From: Gammaproteobacteria bacterium
Lineage (GTDB): Bacteria; Pseudomonadota; Gammaproteobacteria; Burkholderiales; Burkholderiaceae_D
Assembly (NCBI GenBank): GCA_903970185.1
Contig: CAJCIC010000126.1
Coordinates: forward strand, 1-64,000
Length of the DNA: 64,000 nucleotides
Direction of reading: 5' to 3'
Below, piece by piece: positions 8,066 through 17,656 of this stretch. The position numbers and the translations under genes are program-made. Numbering within the stretch: the stretch's first letter is position 1; each line of letters opens with the position of its first letter. The notes beneath the pieces were generated by a model that saw nothing but the letters and a program-made list of their open reading frames with translations, was not told where the DNA came from and did not search any database.

Positions 8066-9421
8066 GTGATGGGTCCCGCGACGTTGATCCGCGGCGCGTG
8101 CGTCATCACCATGGACCGCCAAGGCGACCTGCCTTCGGCAGATATCCTGATCGAGGGCGACACCATCACCGAGATTGCGCCCGCGCTGCCAAGCGCCGGC
8201 CATACGGTGATCGAGGCCGGTGACTGCATTGTCATTCCAGGACTCGTCAACGCCCACATGCACACCTGGCAGACTGCCTTGCGCGGCATCGCGGCCAATT
8301 GGACCTTGCTGAACTATTTCGCCAAGATGCACGCCGGGCTGGCGCTCGCGTTCGATCCCAAGGATCTGTACATCGCGACGCTCGTCGGTGCTCTGAACCA
8401 GCTCAATTGCGGCACGACGACGCTCGTCGACTGGTGCCACAACAACCGCACGGCCGAGCACAACGATGCCGCCATCGCCGCCTTGTTGCGCTCCGGAATC
8501 CGCGCGACTTTTCTGCACGGCACGCCCAAGCCTGATGCGAAGCCCGGTGAGACGCCGTTCTGGGAGAAGGCGCATCCGCGCGCCGAACTCGAGCGGCTGA
8601 TCAGGCAATTTGGCACCGAACCCTTGCTTGGCATCGGAGCTGCAGTGCTCGGCCCGCATTATTCGACGATGGAAGTCAGCCTGCACGATTTTAAGATGGC
8701 GCGCGATCTGGGCGTGATCGCCTCGCTGCACCAGGGCGGCGGCGCTGCGCGGACCCCTGGCGGCTGGGAGCGCCTGGAGCAAGAGGGTTTGCTCGGCCCG
8801 CACATCAATATTGTCCACGGCCATGCGTTCACAGGCGCCCAGCTCGAGCGCTTCTGCCAGCTCGGCATGAGCTTCTCCGTTGCTCCCGAAAACGAGATGA
8901 CCCAGGGGCACGGCCATCCGATCACGGGGCGGTTGCGCGACCTCGGCCGAGCGCCCTCGCTTGGCGTCGATCTCGAGAGCGTTGTCAGCGGCGACATGCT
9001 GACCCAGGCGCGCATTGCACTGGGCATGCAGCGTTCTCTCGATAACGTCGCCTTTCGTGAAGTACACGGCAGCATCCCTGCCACGTCGACCGTGACAACG
9101 CGCGAGGCGCTTTCCTGGATTACCCTCGAAGGCGCACGGATGCTTGGCGCTGAGGATCGCATTGGCTCGCTTGCCAAGGGCAAGCAGGCCGATCTGGTGC
9201 TGATTCGACGGACGGACCTCAATATGCAACCGCTGCACGATGCGGTCAGCTCGGTCGTGATGCAGGCATCGCTGGCAAATATCGACAGCGTGATGGTCGC
9301 AGGCGTCTGGAAAAAGCGCGCAGGTAAACTGGTCGATGTCGAGCTGCCTGCGTTACTTGACGAGCTGCGTGAGTCGGGCAGAAAGATCGCCTCGGCGTTG
9401 AGACTTGCGCCTTCTTCCTGA
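8066..9421 (+). CDS. Metal-dependent amidohydrolase (cytosine deaminase/chlorohydrolase-like)
   Basis: A 451-residue amidohydrolase-superfamily hydrolase with the TIM-barrel metal site: H64 and H66 in NAHMHTWQ, a barrel His in SLHQGGG, a second in VHGHAF, and the distal Asp in VVSGDML. It also carries a C-terminal return of the beta-sandwich (GSLAKGKQADLVLIR). The family removes amino, chloro or amide groups from ring carbons. It starts either at GTG 8066 or ATG 8069, 1-4 bp after the preceding stop. Next to a ring-cleavage dioxygenase it suggests that the substrate is an N-substituted or N-heterocyclic aromatic compound; this is inference. Confidence 0.88.
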   Translation: MMGPATLIRGACVITMDRQGDLPSADILIEGDTITEIAPALPSAGHTVIEAGDCIVIPGLVNAHMHTWQTALRGIAANWTLLNYFAKMHAGLALAFDPKDLYIATLVGALNQLNCGTTTLVDWCHNNRTAEHNDAAIAALLRSGIRATFLHGTPKPDAKPGETPFWEKAHPRAELERLIRQFGTEPLLGIGAAVLGPHYSTMEVSLHDFKMARDLGVIASLHQGGGAARTPGGWERLEQEGLLGPHINIVHGHAFTGAQLERFCQLGMSFSVAPENEMTQGHGHPITGRLRDLGRAPSLGVDLESVVSGDMLTQARIALGMQRSLDNVAFREVHGSIPATSTVTTREALSWITLEGARMLGAEDRIGSLAKGKQADLVLIRRTDLNMQPLHDAVSSVVMQASLANIDSVMVAGVWKKRAGKLVDVELPALLDELRESGRKIASALRLAPSS

Positions 9422-9431
9422 GGCGCTTGGC

Positions 9432-10442
9432 ATGGCACGACTCGGCGGGGGCGATGCAGCGGTCAAGCGCGGCATTGTGTCGGAAGCATTCATGGCAACC
9501 TTCAAGCCACCATCGGGATTGGGTTCGCGTCGGGCGTTGCGGCGCATGCGGCGTGCCGCTCAGATGGCGTTGCTCGCGATCCCAGCCTGCCTGACGCTTC
9601 TGCCCTCCTCTGCCCGCTGCGCATCCAACGAAGACACGCTGGCACCCGGCCTGGGCTTTCCCGAGGGCACGATATTTGTCGGCGACACGCTTTACTTCGT
9701 GGACTATGCCACCTCAGAGGTCTTCAGGCTCAAGGGCCATGACAAGGAATTGGTCTGGCACGAAGCGGGCTGCGGACCGACGGGGCTGCTCAAGCGTGAC
9801 GAAGGCCTGCTCGTGGCATGCTACGACAGCAACCGCGTAGTGTTGATTTCGCTTGACGGCAAGGTGTTAAAGCGCATCGAGCAGGATGCCGAGGGGCATG
9901 GGTTTGCCGAACCCAACGATCTTGCCGCCGATGCCAAGGGGGGCGTCTACTTTTCGGCATCGGGCTCCAACAAGTCAGGAAAAGTCTACTACGTGGGGGC
10001 CGACCAACGCGTTCGCGTCGTGGCCACGGACATCGACTATGCCAATGGACTTGTCGTGTCGCCAGACGGAGGTCTTCTGTATGTTGCGGAGAGCGACGCC
10101 CACCGCCTGCTCATTGCCACGATCGCTGCCGATGGCACATTGGGCGCGCTGCGCGAGTTCGTCAACCTCAACGCCCTGCTCGCTAAAGGCCGAAGCTACG
10201 TTCCCGACGGCGTGCGCATCGATGCCGAGGGTCGACTTTTCGTCAGCCTTTGGGACGGCGGCGGCTTTGCCGTCATCGGTGCGACTGGCAACCTGATTGC
10301 GCAGATCGATGTCAACGGGGAGCACCACGCGAACCTCGCAATTTCGCCGGAGGGTCGCTTCGTCTATGGCACGACCGTGTCTGGCAATGGCAGCGACGCT
10401 CGCGGAGCGCTCTACAGAGTACCCAATCCGGTCTTCAAATAG
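9432..10442 (+). CDS. Exported SMP-30/gluconolactonase-like beta-propeller protein
   Basis: About 336 residues. An arginine-rich N-terminus leads into a hydrophobic signal (MALLAIPACLTLLPSSARCAS), so the protein is probably periplasmic. The rest has repeats of the SMP-30/strictosidine synthase type (PEGTIFVGDTLYFVD, AEPNDLAADAKGGVYFSASG, YANGLVVSPDGGLLYVAES, VPDGVRIDAEGRLFVSLW). These proteins are often Ca2+-dependent lactonases. The start is uncertain: ATG 9432 has GAGG 8 bp upstream and does not overlap the previous gene; 9492 and 9546 are alternatives. It may hydrolyse a lactone produced in the pathway, but that is inferred from family and position only. Confidence 0.8.
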   Translation: MARLGGGDAAVKRGIVSEAFMATFKPPSGLGSRRALRRMRRAAQMALLAIPACLTLLPSSARCASNEDTLAPGLGFPEGTIFVGDTLYFVDYATSEVFRLKGHDKELVWHEAGCGPTGLLKRDEGLLVACYDSNRVVLISLDGKVLKRIEQDAEGHGFAEPNDLAADAKGGVYFSASGSNKSGKVYYVGADQRVRVVATDIDYANGLVVSPDGGLLYVAESDAHRLLIATIAADGTLGALREFVNLNALLAKGRSYVPDGVRIDAEGRLFVSLWDGGGFAVIGATGNLIAQIDVNGEHHANLAISPEGRFVYGTTVSGNGSDARGALYRVPNPVFK

Positions 10443-10722
10443 TTTCGGGCATTCACGCGCGCGAATGCGGCCTGGCCCTATGCCAACCAAAGAGGGCGCT
10501 GATCTCGCCGAATGCCTCCTTGTTTCCGCTGCGCTGTCGTGCGCTCGGTACTGCGCGTGCGACTGGCCCGCGAAGATCTGCAATCAGGCCTCGACACCAG
10601 CCCGTCGACGCTTTCGGTGCATCGGCACCGTATTGCTTGGCAGTAGATCTCGGGTGCCAATGATCAGGCTCGTCAGCGAAAACCGCGCCCTATCGCCACG
10701 AATTCAACGCCGGCCCCGTCGA
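10443..10722. other. Convergent intergenic region
   Basis: This 280 bp lies between the ends of the SMP-30-like gene and the leftward S46 peptidase gene. Right after the first stop there is a short inverted repeat, GCATTC at 10449-10454 with GAATGC at 10463-10468, without a T-run. It could weakly terminate or stabilise the message. Short open frames here have atypical composition and no recognisable product. Confidence 0.5.
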
Positions 10723-12804
10723 CTACATCGCGGCCCCTGACCGATGGCCGGTCACAAGTTCATCAGCCAAGGTGGTGTCACCGTAGACGTGACGGACCGA
10801 ATATTCCAGAGCTGCGCTATCCACGGCAACGGTCCGATTCAGGCGCTTGTCGTAGACAAAATTGCCTCCGATCGAATGGATATTGCCATCGAAAACCAGC
10901 CCGACGACGTCGCCATCGCGATCGATCATCGGGCTCCCGGAGTTGCCACCAATGACGTCATTCGTTGTCACCAGATCAAATGGCGTGGCCAAGTCGATTT
11001 TTGATTGGGCCGCGATCCAGCTCGCAGGAAGTTTGAAAGGATCACTGCCCGTCGCCCGGCGGTACAAACCGGCAAAATCCGTGAATGGCGGAACCGCGAC
11101 GCCATGCTCATCCCAACCTTTGACGGCTCCATACGACAAGCGCAAGGTAAATGTCGCGTCCGGATAACTGCCTAGCCCTTCGCGCGCAAATCTCGCCTCG
11201 GCAATCAACGCGCTATTCTTCTTTGCGACGCCTTCGACGCGAGTCTCGTAGTCCTTGCGAATCATGCGGGCCTGTGGATCGACCATCCGTGCCAGTTTGA
11301 TCATCGGGTCGTTGGAGGCTTCGATCGCCGCCTCTCCCCCTTCCCAAAGCTGCTTGCGCACATTGACGTCGGCAAGCTTGCTACCCTCGACCAGGCGTCT
11401 GGCGACGGTGTCCGGACTGTCGCTGCCGAGGATCTCTTGCACCAGGGGATCATCAGCTCCGAGTCCCTGGCGAAGTTTCTCAAGCGACCAGGCCAGCTTG
11501 GTTTCCTCGAGTTCAGGATAGATCGGCGCACTGGATAGCGCCTGTTGTCGAAGCGCCGGAAGATTTGCATCGCGATAACGGGGCAGGCGATCCGCGTCAG
11601 GCTTGCCCCGCTCGGCCGCATATCGCACCAGAATGCTGGCATCCGCATAGAGATCGCTGCTAAACCCCGAACCGCGCTCCACCAGCCGATAGCGCGGGCC
11701 GAGTTCAGCGCCGGCCTTTAGCGATCCGGCCAGTTCGTCCCAGGCGTTGCCATACTTGGCCTTGCGCGCGGGATCGGCATTGACCCAGGCGCGAAGCTCA
11801 TCTTCTTCGTGCTGTTTGCTCTTTAGCACCGCATCATCGTTGAGCGTTTCGAGTTGTCCCTTGAAGACCTTGAGCGCGTTCTCGGTGATGAGCAGGTCAT
11901 CATTGGACTGACGGGCGTGCTCGCCGCTCTCACGCCCATACTGCCAGATCATGCCGTGGAAATCCGAAAGATAAGCCAAGAACGGTGTCAGGAAGTCCGA
12001 GCGCAGTGCGATCCATTGTGCAACCGTATCGTTACGCTCGGTGCCCCCGGGATTGCCGACGACGAACACCAGATCACCGGCCTTCGGACCGCTCTTGCTG
12101 AAGGGAAAAAAGTCGGTGTGCGCTGGCCGGCCATCGACGTAAACACGCAAGAAGGTCACATCGAGGTCGAACCTCGGGAAATTGAAGTTGTCCGGATCGC
12201 CACCGAAGGCGGCGATGGCAGCTTCAGGCGCGAACACCAGGCGCACGTCCTGATAGCGACGGTACTTGTAGAGCGCATAGCGGCCGCCATGATAGAGCGA
12301 CACGACGTCGCAGCGGATCACCTTGGCGTCGCCGCCGGCGTTGCATTCCTGCTCGATCGCGCTGGTCACGCTGCGTTCGGCGCTGATGCGCTGCGCCCCA
12401 CTCTTGTCACCGGTGGCCGCACTGACGCGAGGCGTGACATCGGCAATCGATTCAAGCTGGTCGAATTCAAGCTCCGGACAAGCTCGCTCGGCGCCGTCCC
12501 GAATGCCGACGAAGCCGTTCGCCACAAAATCGTGCTCTGGGCTGGAAAGCTGGGAAATGCACTGTTCCGCACAGTGGTGGTTGGTCATGACAAGGCCATC
12601 AGCGCTAACGAACGAGCCCGAGCAGCCCTGCGCCATGCGCAAGGACGCGTGCAGGACGCGGTCTTGCCAGGCGGCACTCGGCGCGAAGCCATAATCCTGC
12701 TGCAGCTGTTTCAAAGGCAGGTTATCGAGCGTCCACATGCCCTCATCGGCGTGCGCAACTGAAGTAGAGAGCAGCATGAACAGACAGGTCAGCGCGTTTT
12801 TCAT
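10723..12804 (-). CDS. S46 family serine dipeptidyl-peptidase (DPP7/DPP11 type)
   Basis: A 693-residue exported peptidase. The N-terminal signal (LTCLFMLLSTSVAHADEG) is followed by the family start WTLDNLPLKQLQQDYGF. The chymotrypsin-like catalytic His is in VMTNHHCAEQ, an Asp in FDLDVTFLR, and the nucleophilic Ser in GGNSGSPMIDRDG near residue 630. S46 enzymes cut dipeptides from oligopeptide N-termini in the periplasm. The length of about 700 residues is normal for the family. It sits divergently to an ABC ATPase and a permease-M1 peptidase fusion, so this block may concern peptide handling. Confidence 0.92.
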   Translation of the reverse strand: MKNALTCLFMLLSTSVAHADEGMWTLDNLPLKQLQQDYGFAPSAAWQDRVLHASLRMAQGCSGSFVSADGLVMTNHHCAEQCISQLSSPEHDFVANGFVGIRDGAERACPELEFDQLESIADVTPRVSAATGDKSGAQRISAERSVTSAIEQECNAGGDAKVIRCDVVSLYHGGRYALYKYRRYQDVRLVFAPEAAIAAFGGDPDNFNFPRFDLDVTFLRVYVDGRPAHTDFFPFSKSGPKAGDLVFVVGNPGGTERNDTVAQWIALRSDFLTPFLAYLSDFHGMIWQYGRESGEHARQSNDDLLITENALKVFKGQLETLNDDAVLKSKQHEEDELRAWVNADPARKAKYGNAWDELAGSLKAGAELGPRYRLVERGSGFSSDLYADASILVRYAAERGKPDADRLPRYRDANLPALRQQALSSAPIYPELEETKLAWSLEKLRQGLGADDPLVQEILGSDSPDTVARRLVEGSKLADVNVRKQLWEGGEAAIEASNDPMIKLARMVDPQARMIRKDYETRVEGVAKKNSALIAEARFAREGLGSYPDATFTLRLSYGAVKGWDEHGVAVPPFTDFAGLYRRATGSDPFKLPASWIAAQSKIDLATPFDLVTTNDVIGGNSGSPMIDRDGDVVGLVFDGNIHSIGGNFVYDKRLNRTVAVDSAALEYSVRHVYGDTTLADELVTGHRSGAAM

Positions 12805-13136
12805 CGTGATTTATCTCGGCCCTTCCTAAGCAACCCGAAAGATACCTGAACCAAGCCGTGGCGCCTAGGTTGGCCATCCAGCCGTCAGAGGGGGATTAGC
12901 GAAGCCCTAGGTTTCGGCACCGCTGCCACCTTTGAGCGCTCGCATGTGCCACCGACGATGGCCTCGCGCCCTTCTCGCATCTCGCGTCCTTCTGGCTGCA
13001 ACCTGCCGCCGAATTCAGGCATTCTGTCGCATTCATGCTTTACAGCCTTCCGGGCGGCACTGACAATTGTGTGAGCCCAAAGCTGTGCGAGCAGGAATGG
13101 TTGTGCCTTGCGTAACTTCTTTTCGGGGAATTTGAC
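12805..13136. other. Divergent intergenic region
   Basis: This 332 bp separates the leftward S46 peptidase from the rightward ABC ATPase and must hold both promoters. A 17 nt quasi-palindrome around CCTAGG occurs near 12900-12918. I see no convincing sigma-70 promoter or operator. A minus-strand open frame across the region overlaps the ATPase start and has no recognisable product. Confidence 0.4.
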
Positions 13137-14048
13137 ATGTTGGTACTCGACGGCGTCAGCCACACCTATTCCAATGGCACCAAGGCGCTAGTCGATGCGT
13201 CATTGAGCCTTGCGCCGGGCATGTTTGGATTGCTTGGGCCCAACGGCGCAGGAAAGTCGACGCTGATGCGATGTGTCACCGGGCTGCAGGTGCCGACATC
13301 GGGAAGCATCCGCTTCAATGACATCGACGTCATCGCAAATCCCGAGAAGCTGCGCGCCGTGCTGGGCTATCTGCCCCAGGATTTCGGTGTCTATCCGCGC
13401 GTCTCGGCCTACGAGCTGCTCGACCATCTTGCCGTGCTCAAGGGCGTCACCGAGCGCGGGCCACGCCGCGACATGGTCGAAGGACTACTGCAGCAGGTCA
13501 ACCTTTGGGAGGTGCGCAAAAAGGCCGTCGCCGGATTCTCCGGCGGCATGCGACAACGTTTTGGCATCGCCCAGGCGTTAATCGCAAGCCCGCAGTTGAT
13601 CATCGTCGATGAGCCCACCGCCGGACTTGATCCGGAAGAACGCAACCGCTTTAACGATCTCCTCTCCGACGTCAGCTCGAGCGTGGTTGTCATCCTGTCC
13701 ACGCATATCGTCGATGACGTCGTCGACCTCTGCTCGCGCATGGCGATCATCGTCGGTGGACGCATCGTCCAGCAGGGCTCCCCACACGATCTGCTGGGCC
13801 TGCTCGCGGGCCGCGTGTGGCGCAGCACGATTGCCAAGAGCGAGCTCGAGGACATGACTAGAGCGGGCATTAATGTGATCTCGACCCGGCTGCGTGGCGG
13901 TCGCACCGAAGTCCACGTGCTCTCCGAAACCCAGCCCCCCGGGACCTTCGAGCCGTTGGCTCCCAATCTCGAAGACGTCTATTTCGCGACGCTGACAAGC
14001 GAGAGACAACACCGCAGCGTTGGCGCCGCGTCGAAAAGCGTGGCCTAG
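13137..14048 (+). CDS. ABC transporter ATP-binding protein
   Basis: A 303-residue ATPase of the CcmA/NatA-like ABC-2 group. Walker A is GPNGAGKST, the signature is FSGGMRQRFGIAQAL, Walker B is IIVDEPTAGLDPEER, and the H-loop is STHIVDD. About 80 residues follow the ATPase core, a usual regulatory tail. The gene is spaced 2 bp from the next gene, which encodes its membrane partner. Transport direction in this group is usually export, but the substrate is unknown. Confidence 0.92.
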   Translation: MLVLDGVSHTYSNGTKALVDASLSLAPGMFGLLGPNGAGKSTLMRCVTGLQVPTSGSIRFNDIDVIANPEKLRAVLGYLPQDFGVYPRVSAYELLDHLAVLKGVTERGPRRDMVEGLLQQVNLWEVRKKAVAGFSGGMRQRFGIAQALIASPQLIIVDEPTAGLDPEERNRFNDLLSDVSSSVVVILSTHIVDDVVDLCSRMAIIVGGRIVQQGSPHDLLGLLAGRVWRSTIAKSELEDMTRAGINVISTRLRGGRTEVHVLSETQPPGTFEPLAPNLEDVYFATLTSERQHRSVGAASKSVA

Positions 14049-14050
14049 CC

Positions 14051-17000
14051 ATGTTCCTGTCGATTGCCCGCTTTGAGCTGCGCTACCAACTGCGCGCGCC
14101 AGTGTTTTTCATCGGTTTTGCGCTCTTCTTCCTGTTGTCGTTTGCCTCGGTGACAATCGATACGGTGCAAATCGGCGCCCGCGGCAACGTCAATATCAAT
14201 TCACCCGCGGCGTTGATGAGCACCATCGCCATCATGAACGTCTTCGCGCTTTTTATCGTTGCAGCATTTGTGGCAAACGTCGTGCTGCGCGACGATGAAA
14301 CCCGCATTGCTCCCTTGATTCGCTCCACTCGCGTCACCAAGGCGGCCTACCTTGGTGGACGCTTCGCAGGTGCCATGACGGTAGCAGCCCTCGTGCTCCT
14401 GGCAGTACCCGTGGCCATGCTGATCGGCTCATGGATGCCGTGGCTTGACGCCGAAAAGGTCGGGCCTTTCGTCGCCCGCAATTATCTGTTCGCGTATTTC
14501 GTCATTGGCATTCCGCCGCTGCTTGTGATCGGCGCAATCATGTTTGCACTGGCGACGGCAACGCGCTCGATGATGTGGACCTACGTTGGACTGCTCGCGC
14601 TGCTGGTGATCTATATCGGATCAAGGGTCGCGCTGCGCGACCCTGCCTGGGACACTGTTGCGATCCTCAGCGATCCATTCGGCGTCTCCTGGCTCTCGAA
14701 AGCGACGCGGTACTGGACCGCCAGCGATCGCAATACCCTGCTGCCGAGCCTGGATCGGCTCGGACTCTTGAGCCGGCTGCTTTGGCTTGGCGTCGCTGTC
14801 ATCTGTTACGGATTCGCCTACATCCGCTTTTCTTTTGGCGAGCGCACGGGCAAGGTCGCAGCCCCCGCGCCAAGTGCAGGCGAGCGCACGATGGCCGTGC
14901 CCCGCAGCACACCCTCGTTCATCCCGAGCGGCCGCCGCTCAGGTTGGATCCAGCTCATATCACTGGCGCGGTTTGACATGCGCGTGGTCTTTCGCAGTCC
15001 CGCCTTCTACGTGCTGATCGCCATCGGTGCCTTGAACGCTGTGGGTGCATTGACGGCCGTAACGACAGTGCGCGACATCCAGTATCTGCCAGTAACGCGC
15101 GCCGTTGTCGATGCCCTGACCGGATCCTATGCCCTGTTTGCCATCGTCATTGCAATCTACTACTCGGGCGAGCTGGTATGGGGCGACCATGACAGCCGCA
15201 TGGACGAGATCACAGGCGTCATGCCCGCGCCCGACTGGGTCTTCGTGGTGCCAAAGATCGTGGCCATCACCATCGTGCTTCTGGTGTCTTACCTGTTTGC
15301 AGCGATGGTCGGCATTATCGACCAGCTGGCTCATGGCTACACGCACATCGAGCTCGAAAGCTATCTGCTTTGGTTCATCCTGCCGCGCGTCATCGAAGCA
15401 TTTCAGTTCGCAGCGCTCGCCACCTTCGTGCAGGTGCTGGTCAAGCAGAAATTCATCGGCTGGGCGGTGATGCTGCTCTACATCGTGGCCCAGACCGCGC
15501 TGGTCCCCGCGGGCTTTGAAAACCATCTTTACGATTACGCCGGGACTTCGCCGGTGCCGCTGTCCGACATGAATGGCATGGGCCGCTTCTGGATCGGCCG
15601 AGCCTGGTTCCAGCTTTACTGGAGCGCCGCAGCGATCATCCTGCTGACGCTGTCGCACGCCTTGTGGCGCCGCGGCCGCGAAATGCGGCTCAGGCCGCGC
15701 TTGACCCAGGCAAGACAGCGACTGGCCGGCATGCCAGGCATGATCCTGCTGCTTGCGGTGTTGGTGATGGCATCCAGCGGGGGATTCATCTACTACAACA
15801 CCAGTATCCTCAATCCGTATGAAACCGCGCAAGACAAGGAACGCTATGCCGCTGATTCGGAACGTGCCTTGCTCAAGTTCCAGCACGTCCCGGAGCCCAA
15901 GATTGCAGCAGTCAAGCTCAAGGTCGATCTTTACCCCGAGGAAGTGCGCGCCGTCACGCATGGCGAATACATCATCGAGAACCGCACCGATGCGGCGCTT
16001 GCCGAAGTCCAGCTGCGCTGGATGAAGCCCTTGCAGATGAAGCGACTCGAAGTCGAAGGTGCCAGTCTGGCCGACGATCTCGGACGCTTCAATTACCGCA
16101 TTTACCGCTTTGCACAGCCGATGCAGCCGCATGAAAAACGCACTGTCGTGTTCGACACCGTCCTCGAGCAGAAGGGTTTTCCGAACGAGAGACCGTTGAC
16201 CGGCATCGTCGATAACGGCACCTTTATCAATGACGAGGAGATCACGCCCGGTATCGGTGTCGAGCGCACAAGCTTTTTGACCGAGCGCGCCAAGCGCCGC
16301 AAATATGGACTGCCCGCCGACTTGCGCCCTCCCAAGCTCGAAGACGCGTCTGCGCGTGCGTTTAACTACCTGCGCCATGACAGCGACTGGGTCACGGCGG
16401 ACATCACGCTGACCACCGACGCCGATCAGACTGCCGTCGCTCCTGGCTACACCGTCTCGGACAGCATCGTCAACGGCAGGCGCGTGCTTCACACCCAAAC
16501 TGACGCGCCGATTTTGCATTTCTTCTCGATGCAGTCAGCGCGCTATGCCAACGATGAGGCGACATGGCAAGGAGGCGACGGCACGCCCGTGGCACTCGGT
16601 GTCTACAGTTTTCCGCAACACGCCTACAACGTCGCCACCATGTTAAGCGCGCTGCAGTCTTCGCTGGGTCTCTTTTCAGAGCAGTTCTCGGCCTTCCAGT
16701 TCCATCAAATGCGCATTCTCGAGTTTCCCGCCTATGCGAACTTCGCACAGTCATTTGCCAACACTGTGCCGTTCTCGGAGTCGATCGGGTTCATTCAAAA
16801 GCCCGGCTTTGCCAAGGGCGAGGATGCAAAAAACATCGATCTCGTCACCTACGTCACTGCGCACGAAACCGGCCACCAGTGGTGGGCGCACCAGGTTATT
16901 GGCGCGGATATGCAGGGCATGACCATGTTGTCCGAATCGTTCGCCCAGTATTCGGCGCTTCTGGTGATGGAAAAGCTCTACGGCCAGACCATGATCCGAA

Positions 17001-17656
17001 AATTCCTCAAGCAGGAACTCGATCGCTATCTGCGCGCGCGCGGCGGTGAAGGCGTCGAAGAGTTGCCACTGATACGAGTGGAAAACCAGCCCTACATCCA
17101 CTACGAGAAAGGGGCACTGGTGATGTATTGGCTGAAGGATGCCGTCGGCGAAGACGTCGTCAACCGATCGCTGCGGCGCCTCATCAACGAATTTGCGTTC
17201 AAGGGTCCGCCCTATCCGTCATCGACCGATTTCGTCCGCATTCTTCGTGAAGAAGCGGGTCCCAAGTACGACGACCTGATCACCGACCTGTTTGAACGCA
17301 TCACGCTCTACGATATGAGCGCTCACGAAGCCCATGCAAAAAAACGAGCCGATGGCAAATACGACGTCACCTTCACTATCGATGGCAAGAAGCTTTACGC
17401 CGACGGCCAGGGCAAGGAAAGCGAGGCGCCACTCAATGAATTATTCGACATTGGCGTTTTCACGGCGGAGCCCGGCACATCAGGATTCTCGGCAAAATCG
17501 GTGTTGTATTTCAGCCAGCGGGCTCTGGTCAGTGGCAAGCAACAGATCGAGCTTGTCGTGGATCAGCTGCCGAAGTGGCTTGGCGTTGACCCTTATAACA
17601 AGCGAATCGATCGGAATTCCGATGACAATCTGACTGAGGTCACGCTCGACGGATAG
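14051..17656 (+). CDS. ABC-2 permease fused to an M1-family zinc metallopeptidase
   Basis: A 1201-residue protein. Residues 1 to about 560 form two ABC-2 type membrane halves, each with several hydrophobic segments and joined by a soluble loop around residues 275-300. After another transmembrane segment near 570-590, the rest is an M1 aminopeptidase module. The zinc site is HETGH at residues 938-942, followed by WWAHQ, with the third ligand Glu962 in LSESFAQY. The permease-M1 fusion is a known but poorly characterised architecture in proteobacteria. The peptidase presumably faces the periplasm. With its ATPase partner it may couple peptide cleavage with export or sensing; no substrate is established. 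Confidence 0.9.
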   Translation: MFLSIARFELRYQLRAPVFFIGFALFFLLSFASVTIDTVQIGARGNVNINSPAALMSTIAIMNVFALFIVAAFVANVVLRDDETRIAPLIRSTRVTKAAYLGGRFAGAMTVAALVLLAVPVAMLIGSWMPWLDAEKVGPFVARNYLFAYFVIGIPPLLVIGAIMFALATATRSMMWTYVGLLALLVIYIGSRVALRDPAWDTVAILSDPFGVSWLSKATRYWTASDRNTLLPSLDRLGLLSRLLWLGVAVICYGFAYIRFSFGERTGKVAAPAPSAGERTMAVPRSTPSFIPSGRRSGWIQLISLARFDMRVVFRSPAFYVLIAIGALNAVGALTAVTTVRDIQYLPVTRAVVDALTGSYALFAIVIAIYYSGELVWGDHDSRMDEITGVMPAPDWVFVVPKIVAITIVLLVSYLFAAMVGIIDQLAHGYTHIELESYLLWFILPRVIEAFQFAALATFVQVLVKQKFIGWAVMLLYIVAQTALVPAGFENHLYDYAGTSPVPLSDMNGMGRFWIGRAWFQLYWSAAAIILLTLSHALWRRGREMRLRPRLTQARQRLAGMPGMILLLAVLVMASSGGFIYYNTSILNPYETAQDKERYAADSERALLKFQHVPEPKIAAVKLKVDLYPEEVRAVTHGEYIIENRTDAALAEVQLRWMKPLQMKRLEVEGASLADDLGRFNYRIYRFAQPMQPHEKRTVVFDTVLEQKGFPNERPLTGIVDNGTFINDEEITPGIGVERTSFLTERAKRRKYGLPADLRPPKLEDASARAFNYLRHDSDWVTADITLTTDADQTAVAPGYTVSDSIVNGRRVLHTQTDAPILHFFSMQSARYANDEATWQGGDGTPVALGVYSFPQHAYNVATMLSALQSSLGLFSEQFSAFQFHQMRILEFPAYANFAQSFANTVPFSESIGFIQKPGFAKGEDAKNIDLVTYVTAHETGHQWWAHQVIGADMQGMTMLSESFAQYSALLVMEKLYGQTMIRKFLKQELDRYLRARGGEGVEELPLIRVENQPYIHYEKGALVMYWLKDAVGEDVVNRSLRRLINEFAFKGPPYPSSTDFVRILREEAGPKYDDLITDLFERITLYDMSAHEAHAKKRADGKYDVTFTIDGKKLYADGQGKESEAPLNELFDIGVFTAEPGTSGFSAKSVLYFSQRALVSGKQQIELVVDQLPKWLGVDPYNKRIDRNSDDNLTEVTLDG

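Noticed and set aside
11854-12762. 302-codon plus-strand frame opposite the S46 peptidase
   Set aside because: The opposite strand carries an intact peptidase with signal peptide and catalytic residues; the frame shows no domain.
12885-13163. 92-codon minus-strand frame upstream of the ABC ATPase
   Set aside because: It overlaps the ATPase start and shows no motif; the region is needed for promoters.
14960-16519. 519-codon minus-strand frame opposite the permease-M1 fusion
   Set aside because: It has His/Gln/Asp-rich shadow composition, and the plus strand is well supported.
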